A stretch of DNA of 64,000 bases from Anaerocolumna sp047777345. GTDB lineage: Bacteria > Bacillota > Clostridia > Lachnospirales > Lachnospiraceae. This document shows positions 1-7,148 of this stretch, in pieces (positions within the stretch are counted from its first letter, which is position 1; the number at the start of each line of letters is the position of its first letter). The notes under the pieces were generated by a model that worked only from the letters and a program-made list of their open reading frames with translations, searched no databases and was not told the origin of the DNA. The DNA lies in assembly GCA_047777345.1 (NCBI GenBank), contig JBKEEJ010000001.1, forward strand, positions 62,001-126,000. Reading direction: 5' to 3'. A program made the position numbers and the translations under genes.

Positions 1-103
1 AATACGCTTTTTTTCAGATAAAATATGGAAAAATCCGTATTGTAAAACAGTATTTTCCCGAGTTACGGAAATTACAGAGTCGAACGAATCCTGCCGTAAC
101 GGT

Positions 104-132
104 TTGAAACTGGTAAAATTTTACTGTATAAT
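104..132 (+). promoter_or_regulatory. sigma-A promoter of the secreted-protein gene
   Basis: TTGAAA at 104-109 and TATAAT at 127-132 are separated by 17 bp. A 7-bp inverted repeat (GTTACGG at 62-68, CCGTAAC at 94-100) lies just upstream and could be an operator. Confidence 0.65.
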
Positions 133-187
133 TAAAGGCTGTAACCCGTTAAAATACCGGTTAACAAACCTATGACGGAGGATTGAA

Positions 188-1117
188 ATGAAAGCCAGGA
201 AACGATTTCATCGTTTGATATCTCTTTTGCTTATAAGTTTTATGTACAGCCTTTATATCGGTTTTGCAGCTCCGGTTATTACAAATTCCCAGGACGGAGA
301 ACAGTTAAGCTGCGGTATTTTTTCTTTTGCCAAAGAAAATACGGAGGATTTTAAGCTGGAGATAATAAGAAACAGGGCCAGGGAGGATTTTCGGAATGAA
401 GGAGAAACAGATAAGAGGAATATTTCCCTGGATGCTTATTTGGAATGGAATAAAAAAACTTTGTCTGTTTCAGGTACAGAAGCCGTTGACCTGAAAGCAT
501 TTCTGGACGGTTCGGTAAGCCTGTCCATAAGTTATGTTTTAAAACGGGACTCTGTGGTTAAGGAGGAAGGCGTAACCGCCTTAGCGGATATTGCCGCCGA
601 AGTCTGCGATCTTGGCAATATTCCCTTTTTTTTGTCTGTGGACGAGCCTTACTGGAGGATAGTAGGCAAAAGCGGAGCCTGGGGCATTGGAGTACCGGGT
701 ATAGGAATTCCGGATGAGATTTATAAATTAATACCGTCATCCATATCCGGCCTGTTGGGATATAACACAATTAAGAGTTACGAAAAGGGTAAACTTTCGG
801 GGACTGTATCCATAGGCAGTTTTCTGAACGAGGAAACATCACTGCCGTCTGTTATTTATCTGAGTAATCTTGGCTTGCCCCGTGAAATAAACAGGGAAAT
901 TGTTTCCAGTGGTGAAAAATACAGTGTTCTTGAAATTGTGGCAAATTATTATTTTAGTGTTCCTGTCCTTTTTAATCAGAAAGCTGGCAGTGACTATTTC
1001 AATACAGCGAAAGCGCTGGATTATACCTTTTATAAGACTCTGCCGAAGATTCAGGGAAAAATCACTTTTAGAAACCAAATAAAAGTGATTCATGACATTT
1101 CTTTTAATTCATACTAA
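188..1117 (+). CDS. putative secreted protein of unknown function
   Basis: This 309-residue protein starts at an ATG preceded by a GGAGG-type ribosome site. The N-terminus has basic residues (KARKRF) followed by a hydrophobic stretch at about residues 11-28, as in a signal peptide or N-terminal anchor. The rest is soluble and mixed alpha/beta, with no motif I recognise. A glycine/isoleucine-rich stretch occurs at about residues 165-178. It has its own promoter and no obvious operon partner, since cysK downstream has a separate promoter. The function is unknown. Confidence 0.7.
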   Translation: MKARKRFHRLISLLLISFMYSLYIGFAAPVITNSQDGEQLSCGIFSFAKENTEDFKLEIIRNRAREDFRNEGETDKRNISLDAYLEWNKKTLSVSGTEAVDLKAFLDGSVSLSISYVLKRDSVVKEEGVTALADIAAEVCDLGNIPFFLSVDEPYWRIVGKSGAWGIGVPGIGIPDEIYKLIPSSISGLLGYNTIKSYEKGKLSGTVSIGSFLNEETSLPSVIYLSNLGLPREINREIVSSGEKYSVLEIVANYYFSVPVLFNQKAGSDYFNTAKALDYTFYKTLPKIQGKITFRNQIKVIHDISFNSY

Positions 1118-1144
1118 TCATATATGAAATCCTTAAAATAATCG

Positions 1145-1173
1145 TTGACAAATGAATTTTACTGTGTTAGATT
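1145..1173 (+). promoter_or_regulatory. sigma-A promoter of cysK
   Basis: TTGACA at 1145-1150 and TAGATT at 1168-1173 are separated by 17 bp. The leader to the cysK start is about 75 nt and shows no S-box or T-box features. Confidence 0.55.
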
Positions 1174-1252
1174 ATATTTAACAGATGACGGATAAATGCT
1201 ACGGGAATATAGGTATTTATTTTGTAACATTATAAAAAAGGAGAATGAAATT

Positions 1253-2185
1253 ATGGCAAAAATAGCAAAGAGTTTAACGGATTTAATAGGAAAAACACCA
1301 TTGTTGGAACTGAACAGATACGCAAAAGCCAATGATCTGGCAGCTACTCTGATTGGTAAATTGGAGTATTTTAATCCGGCTGGAAGCGTAAAGGACAGAA
1401 TTGCCAAGGCAATGATTGATGATGCGGAAGAAAAAGGCATTTTAAAACCTGGTGCTACCATTATCGAACCTACCAGCGGCAATACCGGTATTGGTTTGGC
1501 TTCAGTGGCAGCTGCAAGAGGCTATAGAGTTGTGTTGACTATGCCCGAAACTATGAGTATTGAGCGCAGAAATCTGTTAAAGGCTTTGGGAGCTGAACTG
1601 GTACTGACAGAAGGTTCCAAAGGTATGAACGGAGCAATTGCCAAAGCGGAGGAAATCGCAAGAGAAACTCCCGGTTCTTTTATACCCGGACAGTTTAGTA
1701 ACCCGGCCAATCCGGAAATTCACAGAAGAACCACCGGACCTGAGATTTGGGAAGATACCGATGGTAAAGTGGATTTTTTTGTTGCGGGAATCGGAACCGG
1801 TGGAACAATTACAGGGGTAGGTGAGTATTTAAAGAGCAAGAATCCGGATATTAAGGTTATCGCTGTTGAACCCAGCGGTTCTCCGGTTTTATCAAAGGGA
1901 ACACCCGGACCTCATAAGATTCAGGGTATTGGTGCAGGCTTTGTACCTAAAGTATTAAATACCAGCATTTATGACGAAATCATTACCGTAACCAATGAGG
2001 ATGCATTTGCAACAGGCAAAGCAATTGCAAAACATGAAGGTTTATTGGTTGGTATTTCTTCCGGCGCTGCAACATGGGCTGCCACACAGGTGGCAAAACG
2101 TCCTGAAAATGCAGGAAAGAACATTGTTGTACTGCTTCCGGATACCGGAGAAAGATATTTATCCACCCCATTGTTTGCAGATTAA
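1253..2185 (+). CDS. cysK: cysteine synthase (O-acetylserine sulfhydrylase)
   Basis: This is a PLP-dependent enzyme that makes cysteine from O-acetylserine and sulfide in the cytoplasm. The start at 1253 is chosen because AAAAAGGAGAA lies just upstream and the protein then begins MAKIAKSLTDLIGKTPL; an upstream in-frame start at 1196 has no ribosome site. It has 310 residues, normal for CysK. The lysine loop FNPAGSVKDR carries the PLP lysine, PTSGNTGIGLA is the substrate loop, and the phosphate loop GTGGTITG and the C-terminal SSGAA are present. A strong terminator follows, so it is monocistronic. Confidence 0.95.
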   Translation: MAKIAKSLTDLIGKTPLLELNRYAKANDLAATLIGKLEYFNPAGSVKDRIAKAMIDDAEEKGILKPGATIIEPTSGNTGIGLASVAAARGYRVVLTMPETMSIERRNLLKALGAELVLTEGSKGMNGAIAKAEEIARETPGSFIPGQFSNPANPEIHRRTTGPEIWEDTDGKVDFFVAGIGTGGTITGVGEYLKSKNPDIKVIAVEPSGSPVLSKGTPGPHKIQGIGAGFVPKVLNTSIYDEIITVTNEDAFATGKAIAKHEGLLVGISSGAATWAATQVAKRPENAGKNIVVLLPDTGERYLSTPLFAD

Positions 2186-2215
2186 TTAAGCCATAATATA
2201 AATAGATAGTATTAA

Positions 2216-2267
2216 GCAACCCTTCTGGCGTATCTTTTTGATACCATAAGGAAGGGTTGTTTTTTTT
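2216..2267 (+). terminator. intrinsic terminator after cysK
   Basis: The stem AACCCTTC / GAAGGGTT encloses an inner GTATC/GATAC stem and is followed by eight T residues. Confidence 0.9.
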
Positions 2268-2399
2268 CAAATTACTGACTGGAATGAAATTCAAGATACT
2301 TTGGAGGAAAGACCATTGCTTAGGAAATGTTTGCAGCTTTTTAACAGAATGTGTATAATAGGTATACTAAAATGAAACGGAAAGGTAAGGTATTGATTC

Positions 2400-2777
2400 A
2401 TGAAAAGAATTATGAAACGGAGTGATATTATTCTGGCGGCCATTATTTTAATTATAGCGGCAGCCGGTTTACTATATATGAACTATACAAAAGCAACCGG
2501 AGATATGGTTGTTATTACGGTGGATGGTAAGGTTTATAAAAAACTTCCCTTAAATAAAGACGCAACCGTTGAAATCGAAGGTGTAGGGGGAGGAAAAAAT
2601 AAACTGGTTATCAAGGATGGCCATGCCGATATGGTAGACGCCAGCTGTCCGGACAAGCTATGCGTAAAACAAAATGATATTCAAAATGATGGTGAAACAA
2701 TTGTTTGCCTTCCCAATAAAGTAATTGTGGAAATAGTAAGTTCAAAAGAAAGTGAAGTTGACGCTATATCAAATTAA
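2400..2777 (+). CDS. NusG domain II-containing membrane protein (EetA-like)
   Basis: A 125-residue protein with one N-terminal membrane segment (about residues 9-27) and an extracytoplasmic domain. The signature DASCPDKLCVKQ followed by CLPNKVIVEIV is typical of the stand-alone NusG domain II family. In many Firmicutes such proteins sit beside Gx-transporter, FMN-binding and ApbE genes of electron-transfer loci, and I recall the Listeria EetA protein as related. Here it faces a convergent FMN-binding gene. A later ATG at 2412 is an alternative start. The electron-transfer role is inferred from family context. Confidence 0.75.
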   Translation: MKRIMKRSDIILAAIILIIAAAGLLYMNYTKATGDMVVITVDGKVYKKLPLNKDATVEIEGVGGGKNKLVIKDGHADMVDASCPDKLCVKQNDIQNDGETIVCLPNKVIVEIVSSKESEVDAISN

Positions 2778-2852
2778 ATTGTATTTTTACTGGCTGGCCG
2801 GACCTTAAAGAGCATGGGTCGTCCTGCCAGCAAAAATCTTTTCCACCCATAA

Positions 2853-2925
2853 AAAAGGATGTTGCATAGTGCAGGTATCAGTATCAAATACAGAAAGTAA
2901 TACACGATGCAACATCCTTTTATCT
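2853..2925. terminator. bidirectional terminator between convergent genes
   Basis: A 15-bp perfect inverted repeat (AAAAGGATGTTGCAT at 2853-2867, ATGCAACATCCTTTT at 2907-2921) has A-rich and T-rich flanks. It lies between the ends of the NusG-II gene and the FMN-binding gene. A weaker GCTGGC/GCCAGC hairpin lies at 2793-2831. Confidence 0.8.
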
Positions 2926-2931
2926 ATTTTC

Positions 2932-4140
2932 TTACTTTTTTAGTACAAAATCCTGAATAAACAGATAGGCTTTATTGACTCCTGCAACAACTGCGGCGGA
3001 GGATACGGTGGCGCCGGATACGGCGTCAATGGCGGGATTTTCTCCGGATTCTGTTAAGCCGGAGGAAGGAGTATTTTCGGCAGTATCCGAAGTATCCGAT
3101 GTATTTGATGTATCCGCAGGATCCGTTGTATCGGAGAGGTCTTTTGTATCTTTGGAAGTATCTGCAGTTTCTGCATTGCTATTTTCTTGTGATTTGGAAG
3201 CTGCCTGTTTAAGGCATTCTTTGGCAAGAGTTACAAAATCTTTTACAGAGATACTGACACCCGTTACCACATCGGTTTTTCCATCCTGATCCATTGTTAT
3301 GGCATCCGTTGACTGCTTCTGTATAAGGAAATCAGCAATTGCTAAGGCCTGTTCCTGCCAGGTTAAACCGTCCGGTTTCATTTCATATATGCCGTCTGCG
3401 GATAAAACACTTTTTAGTTCTCCGTCTTTGTTGTAGGCATCCCATGTTACATCTGTTATTTTCCCGTTTTCAATGGTTAAGGAAACCTTATCTTTAAACC
3501 CCTGTTCGTCAAATTCAGGTTCTTCTGTCTCATAAGTCCCGTCAGCCCAAACCACATCGGAATCCGGGGCGGTATTGGCTTTATCCCTGTTCTGATTCGT
3601 AAGGGGGTGGTCCTCTAAGGAAGAGGAATCGTCCTTAGCTGTATTATCTTCCGCGTTGTCGGCAGTTGCATCCTCAGATTGGTTTTCCTCAGATTTGGAG
3701 ATATTATTTTCAGAAAGAACCACAGGAGGGGTAATTCCGATAAACTGGTCCAAAAAGGCAGGCTCTGTTATTTTTTCTCCATAACCAGCCGTTTCATTTT
3801 GAACTTTTATAACCACGGATTTTACCTTGCTGCCGGTACTGTCAAAGGTAATGTCCATTTCGATCATATCCTTATAACCTTTGCTTGCAACCGTTACAAG
3901 ATAACCGTCAATTTTGCCATCTGCCGTATAAAGATAGGAAGCAGAGCGGATAATAACATCACCGGTATTGGGATAGCCGGACAGGTCAATGGCAGCCGAA
4001 CTGTCATTTTGACTATCATTTTGATTAACAGAAGCGGTATTTTTTTGATTTAAGAGAATTATGCCGGTAATGACGATTAACGCCAGTACAACTGCAATGG
4101 CAGTAATAAGAATAACTTTTTTCTTTTTGATTTTTTCCAT
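2932..4140 (-). CDS. membrane-anchored FMN-binding protein with split domain
   Basis: A 402-residue protein with an N-terminal transmembrane anchor (about residues 9-30). Residues about 55-138 look like the first part of an RnfG/NqrC-type FMN-binding domain, with ETAGYGEK and FLDQFIG. The terminal flavinylation motif DAVSGATVSS (Thr378 the predicted FMN acceptor) appears only at the C-terminus, about 230 residues later. In between are an Asp/Ser-rich linker, a second FMN-binding-like domain (about 196-315) resembling the PplA repeats at 20346-21470, and a Thr/Ser/Asp-rich low-complexity linker. It is probably an extracytoplasmic flavoprotein modified by ApbE. A link to the electron-transfer locus at 16-29 kb is inferred. 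Confidence 0.8.
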   Translation of the reverse strand: MEKIKKKKVILITAIAVVLALIVITGIILLNQKNTASVNQNDSQNDSSAAIDLSGYPNTGDVIIRSASYLYTADGKIDGYLVTVASKGYKDMIEMDITFDSTGSKVKSVVIKVQNETAGYGEKITEPAFLDQFIGITPPVVLSENNISKSEENQSEDATADNAEDNTAKDDSSSLEDHPLTNQNRDKANTAPDSDVVWADGTYETEEPEFDEQGFKDKVSLTIENGKITDVTWDAYNKDGELKSVLSADGIYEMKPDGLTWQEQALAIADFLIQKQSTDAITMDQDGKTDVVTGVSISVKDFVTLAKECLKQAASKSQENSNAETADTSKDTKDLSDTTDPADTSNTSDTSDTAENTPSSGLTESGENPAIDAVSGATVSSAAVVAGVNKAYLFIQDFVLKK

Positions 4141-4313
4141 TTCTTTTCTCCTGTCTGCCGAAAGCTTAATCAGATATAAGCTTCTCAGGCCGTATCATCA
4201 ACATGTTTTACATTAGTAGTGCTTTTATTTTATCATAATACACCAGGACAGTAAAGTATTTCCTGTAAGCCTGGTGGCTTACGAAATTCGTTTAATCAAA
4301 ATGGCAAAAGATA

Positions 4314-4343
4314 TGGACATCTGGCGGTTATGGCGTGTATAAT
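4314..4343 (+). promoter_or_regulatory. probable promoter of the thioesterase gene
   Basis: TGGACA at 4314-4319 and TATAAT at 4338-4343 are 18 bp apart. A small hairpin (CCGGTT/AACCGG, about 4350-4368) lies in the leader. Confidence 0.45.
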
Positions 4344-4424
4344 TATATATCCGGTTAAACAAAACCGGACAAGTTTAACATATTGTACTGTTAATAAGTT
4401 GTTTTATTAATAAGGAGTTAGAAA

Positions 4425-4898
4425 ATGGAAGTTGAAAAACGTGTGGAAGATTCTCTGACAGAGTACGTCCAATTATTGATGCCCCGGCATATTAATGGTT
4501 CCGGCAGATTGTTCGGAGGACAGCTCTTGGAATGGATTGACATGGTAGGCGGAGTGACAGCAAGAAGACATTCGGGGCATGATGTAATTACGGCTACCAT
4601 AGATAATCTGCAGTTTAAAGAAGGAGCTTATAATAATGACACTCTGGTACTGATAGGCAGGATTACCTATGTGGGCAATACTTCTATGGAAGTCAGAGTG
4701 GATACTTATGTGGAAGATCTTTCCGGTATGAGGCGCCCCATTAACCGGGCCTATATGGTGTTAGTCGCATTGGATGATGAGGGCAAGCCCACCAGGGTTC
4801 CCAGATTAAAAATAGAGACAGAAAGCCAACGGGCAGAATGGGAAGGGGCCATAAAAAGAAATGAACTGCGCAAATTGAGAAGAAAAGAAGGATATTAA
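4425..4898 (+). CDS. acyl-CoA thioesterase, hotdog fold
   Basis: A 157-residue cytosolic protein of the YciA/BACH acyl-CoA hydrolase family, which hydrolyses acyl-CoA thioesters. The family features RHINGSGRLFGGQLLEWID (with the conserved Asp near residue 39), the strand DNLQFKEGAYNNDTLVLIGR and the later segment VRVDTYVEDL are present. The start has an AAGGAG ribosome site. Its substrate cannot be read from the sequence. It lies just upstream of the spoIIID paralogue but probably has no functional tie to it. Confidence 0.85.
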   Translation: MEVEKRVEDSLTEYVQLLMPRHINGSGRLFGGQLLEWIDMVGGVTARRHSGHDVITATIDNLQFKEGAYNNDTLVLIGRITYVGNTSMEVRVDTYVEDLSGMRRPINRAYMVLVALDDEGKPTRVPRLKIETESQRAEWEGAIKRNELRKLRRKEGY

Positions 4899-4962
4899 TA
4901 ACAAGACATAACATGGGACAAACAAGCATATATTAGAAAAAACAAGCTTGGGGGCCCTGAAA

Positions 4963-5217
4963 ATGCAGCAATATATTGAAGATAGGATAATCGAGCTGGC
5001 ACACTATACCATTGAGACAAAGGCTACTGTAAGGGAGACGGCGCTAAAGTACGGAATCAGCAAATCTACGGTCCATAAAGATCTTAAGGATCGTCTGCCT
5101 TATGTGAATAAGCAATTGTACTATGCCGTTCAGGAAATACTTATGACAAATAAGTCAGAAAGGCATATTCGAGGAGGTCTGGCAACGAGACAGAAATATC
5201 TTAGTATAATGGTGTAA
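4963..5217 (+). CDS. SpoIIID-type sporulation regulator, intact divergent copy
   Basis: An 84-residue DNA-binding protein of the SpoIIID family, which acts in the mother cell on sigma-E and sigma-K genes. The helix-turn-helix TVRETALKYGISKSTVHKD and the C-terminal basic block KSERHIRGGLATRQKY are both present. The start at the ATG at 4963 follows a GGGGG stretch; a TTG at 4948 is also in frame. The middle part (KDRLPYVNKQLYYAVQEIL) departs from the usual TERL..INP.LAN, so this looks like a paralogue. The canonical-looking copy is the split gene 0.5 kb downstream. Its codons for STVHKD match the element's core repeat at 13 of 16 bases. Confidence 0.85.
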   Translation: MQQYIEDRIIELAHYTIETKATVRETALKYGISKSTVHKDLKDRLPYVNKQLYYAVQEILMTNKSERHIRGGLATRQKYLSIMV

Positions 5218-5331
5218 AAAGGACCTTTATCAGGCAAATTTATTTGTCTGAAAGTGTTTATCTTATAAAAGTAAGCATAAACACTCCAAATCAAAATACC
5301 GCAATAAGTATATGCAGTGGAAAGTAATAAA

Positions 5332-5534
5332 GGCTGTCCCGGTGTAATTTCACGCTGGTAACAGCCTTTGTCTGCCCCATACTTGGCATTTTAGGTTCTT
5401 CTATTATCCTGATCGGAGGTATCATATCCAATCCTGTTTATGTACCAATATTTCTGGTAATTTGTACATTAGCAGGAGCAGCCGGCTACGGGTATTACAG
5501 GTTCCTGGCAAATCAAACGCCGCTAAAGCAATAA
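5332..5534 (+). pseudogene. remnant of a small membrane protein gene
   Basis: An open frame without a credible start codon ends with TAA at 5532. It encodes about 66 residues with two hydrophobic stretches (around GILGSSIILIGGII and VPIFLVICTLAGAAGYGYY). Its upstream part overlaps an inverted repeat (AAAGGCTGT at 5329-5337, ACAGCCTTT at 5361-5369), which may have ended the spoIIID paralogue transcript or marks a deletion scar. The original protein is not recognised. The rest of 5218-5665 holds no other gene. Confidence 0.45.
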
Positions 5535-5665
5535 TCAGTCATTTCCTTTTATACCTTTTCTTACGGTTATTTAAGGTACTGTATAAAACAAGGATTCGTG
5601 CATGAAATCTGTCTGCAGATTCACCTTTGTTATACAACATCTCCTTTTGTTAGTAGGGTTTTAAC

Positions 5666-5696
5666 GGATATAATTTGCAGATTTCACGCATACAAT
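5666..5696 (+). promoter_or_regulatory. sigma-E-like promoter of split spoIIID
   Basis: CATACAAT at 5689-5696 matches the sigma-E -10 consensus (CATACAMT) exactly. GGATATA at 5666-5672 is an imperfect -35 with a 16-bp spacer, slightly longer than usual. B. subtilis spoIIID is also transcribed by sigma-E. An imperfect dyad (GAAATCTG near 5604-5611 and CAGATTTC at 5678-5685) surrounds it. Confidence 0.55.
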
Positions 5697-5727
5697 ATAG
5701 AAACAAGTACAACAGGGGGATATCCTT

Positions 5728-5889
5728 TTGAAAGGCTATATAGAAGAACGGGCAGTAGAAATAGCCAATTACATAATTGAAAACAACGCTACCGTACGGC
5801 AGACGGCCAAACAGTTCGGCATTTCCAAATCAACCGTACATAAAGATGTAACAATAAGGAACGTTTATAAAAAATCTGTTAATTTCTGA
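5728..5889 (+). pseudogene. spoIIID: spoIIID N-terminal fragment (interrupted gene, 5' part)
   Basis: The frame starts at TTG 5728 with an AGGGGGA ribosome site 7 bp upstream. It encodes the N-terminal half of a canonical clostridial SpoIIID: KGYIEERAVEIANYIIENN, then the helix-turn-helix VRQTAKQFGISKSTVHKDV. After the 16-bp core repeat at 5831-5846 the frame runs into element DNA and ends at TGA 5887, giving a 53-residue product without the C-terminal basic region needed for DNA binding. The missing half is at 15734-15898 in the compatible frame. Excision of 5847-15747, or equivalent crossover within the repeat, gives 89 codons plus stop, close to the 93 residues of B. subtilis SpoIIID. This is an interrupted gene rather than a decayed one. 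Confidence 0.93.
5831..5846 (+). repeat. left attachment core of the spoIIID element
   Basis: The 16-bp sequence CAACCGTACATAAAGA recurs in direct orientation at 15732-15747. It encodes the recognition-helix residues TVHK of SpoIIID. Similarity extends a little beyond it (GT, AC, then GGAACG on both right sides). On the element side AAGGAACG (5856-5863) is one arm of a reconstructed attP dyad. Confidence 0.9.
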
Positions 5890-5961
5890 ACCAAATCGGT
5901 TCATTATATTCCATTCATTTAATATAAATAGAAATAAGAAAGAAAAGCGGAGTGTTGGTTT

Positions 5962-6183
5962 TTGAACCAGTCAGAACAAATTATGAATTTGCTGGTTGTG
6001 GAAGCAGTTGAAGGTTATGCCTATAACCATAAGCTAAGCCCCATAGAAGTACTGGAGCTATTTACCAGCAAAGGTATACTCACCCTTCTTAGGTCTCAGT
6101 ATCAGGCTTTGCATACTCAGAGCCTGGAAGAAAGTATTTATTTTGTGGAAGATGTCTTAAGGAGAAAGCAAAATGAAGGATGA
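5962..6183 (+). CDS. DUF3791-like small protein (first gene of ART module)
   Basis: A 73-residue acidic helical protein starting at TTG 5962. The pattern of a short helix, LSPIEVLELFTSKGILTLL, and Y..LHTQSLEESIYFVEDVL resembles DUF3791 proteins. Its end overlaps the next gene by 11 bp, so the pair is translationally coupled. It lies about 115 bp inside the left end of the element. It is likely a partner or antitoxin of the DUF3990 protein; this is inferred from gene order. Confidence 0.65.
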   Translation: MNQSEQIMNLLVVEAVEGYAYNHKLSPIEVLELFTSKGILTLLRSQYQALHTQSLEESIYFVEDVLRRKQNEG

Positions 6184-6658
6184 GCTTATCGTATACCATG
6201 GCACCAATGTACTTTTTGACAAGGTGGACCTTAAACATTCCAAAGATAAAAGAGATTTTGGAAAGGGATTTTATACTACTACCTTGGAAGAATATGCCGC
6301 TAACTGGGCTGAGAATATGTACATCCGGTATGGTGGTGACGGAAAGATTGTTATGAAATTTAAGCTAACCCTGGCAAAGGACTTATATATCAGAAGATTT
6401 ACCGGTATGAACAAAGAATGGCTTACTATGATAAAAAATAACCGTATGTATGGTAATACCCAGCATGGCTATGATATAGTAATCGGACCGGTGGCAGATG
6501 ACAATACCATAAGAACCTTATCCTTGTATGTGGCAGGTATCTATGATGAGGAAATGGCAATAAAGCTGTTAAAGAGTTATGTAGCTCATGATCAGGTTTC
6601 TTTACATACGGAAAGAGCATTAAAATGTCTGGAATTTTTAGGGAGGACTAAGTCGTAA
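6173..6658 (+). CDS. DUF3990 protein, ADP-ribosyltransferase-like
   Basis: A 161-residue protein of the DUF3990 family, which belongs to the ADP-ribosyltransferase superfamily. YHGTNVLF carries the NAD-binding His9, and RDFGKGFYTTT contains Tyr34, corresponding to the H and Y of the H-Y-[EDQ] triad. HDQVSLHTERALKCLEFL near the C-terminus probably supplies the third position. GYDIVIGPVADD is also typical. It sits between two small acidic partner genes with overlaps of 11 bp and 1 bp. I infer a toxin-like or regulatory ADP-ribosylating enzyme; its target is unknown. Confidence 0.72.
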   Translation: MKDELIVYHGTNVLFDKVDLKHSKDKRDFGKGFYTTTLEEYAANWAENMYIRYGGDGKIVMKFKLTLAKDLYIRRFTGMNKEWLTMIKNNRMYGNTQHGYDIVIGPVADDNTIRTLSLYVAGIYDEEMAIKLLKSYVAHDQVSLHTERALKCLEFLGRTKS

Positions 6659-6894
6659 TGATGAATCGGTACATATATAAAGGACAGGATGTCACTTTGG
6701 ATATTATAATGAAAATTGAACATGTTGTCCGCTTAATTTCGGAAAAGACCAATAAACCTTTTGATGACTGCCTGTATGACTTTTATCAGTCAAAAGTTTA
6801 TGAAGCGCTGCAGAAAACCGGGTCACTTTTGTGGTGTGAAAGCGCCGAATTTATTGCGGATGAATTTTTCAGGGAACAAAATATAAGCGAGTAA
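6658..6894 (+). CDS. DUF3791-like small protein (third gene of ART module)
   Basis: A 78-residue acidic protein whose ATG overlaps the stop of the DUF3990 gene. It has a helical N-terminal part and a C-terminal segment (KPFDDCLYDFYQSKVYEAL, then LLWCESAEFIADEFF) like proteins commonly encoded next to DUF3990. It is probably a second partner or antitoxin of the module. The function is inferred only from context. Confidence 0.6.
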   Translation: MMNRYIYKGQDVTLDIIMKIEHVVRLISEKTNKPFDDCLYDFYQSKVYEALQKTGSLLWCESAEFIADEFFREQNISE

Positions 6895-7011
6895 AGAAGG
6901 TGGAAGAGCTTTTTGAATAGGAATTTCCCGAAAGGAAATAATAGTATGGACCTATAAGTGGGAGATATTTTATTAATAAGTTTTTTTAATGAATAACTGC
7001 TTAAAATAAGA

Positions 7012-7039
7012 TTGATTAATTAATCTATTAGTGTATAAT
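7012..7039 (+). promoter_or_regulatory. sigma-A promoter of the purine permease
   Basis: TTGATT at 7012-7017 and TATAAT at 7034-7039 are 16 bp apart. The leader contains a hairpin (TAAGAGA at 7086-7092, TCTCTTA at 7119-7125) not followed by T residues. The consensus purine riboswitch sequences were not found. Confidence 0.65.
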
Positions 7040-7148
7040 ATACCTGTCATTAAATTTACGTGAATTTTCAAGGAAGACGAAACATTAAGAGATCCAATTT
7101 TCACCATGATTTTGGGATTCTCTTAAAATAAAAAGTAAGGAGAAGGAT

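Noticed and set aside
7040..7148. Purine riboswitch before the permease
   Set aside because: The conserved junction sequences of the purine aptamer are absent; only a simple hairpin without T-tract is present.
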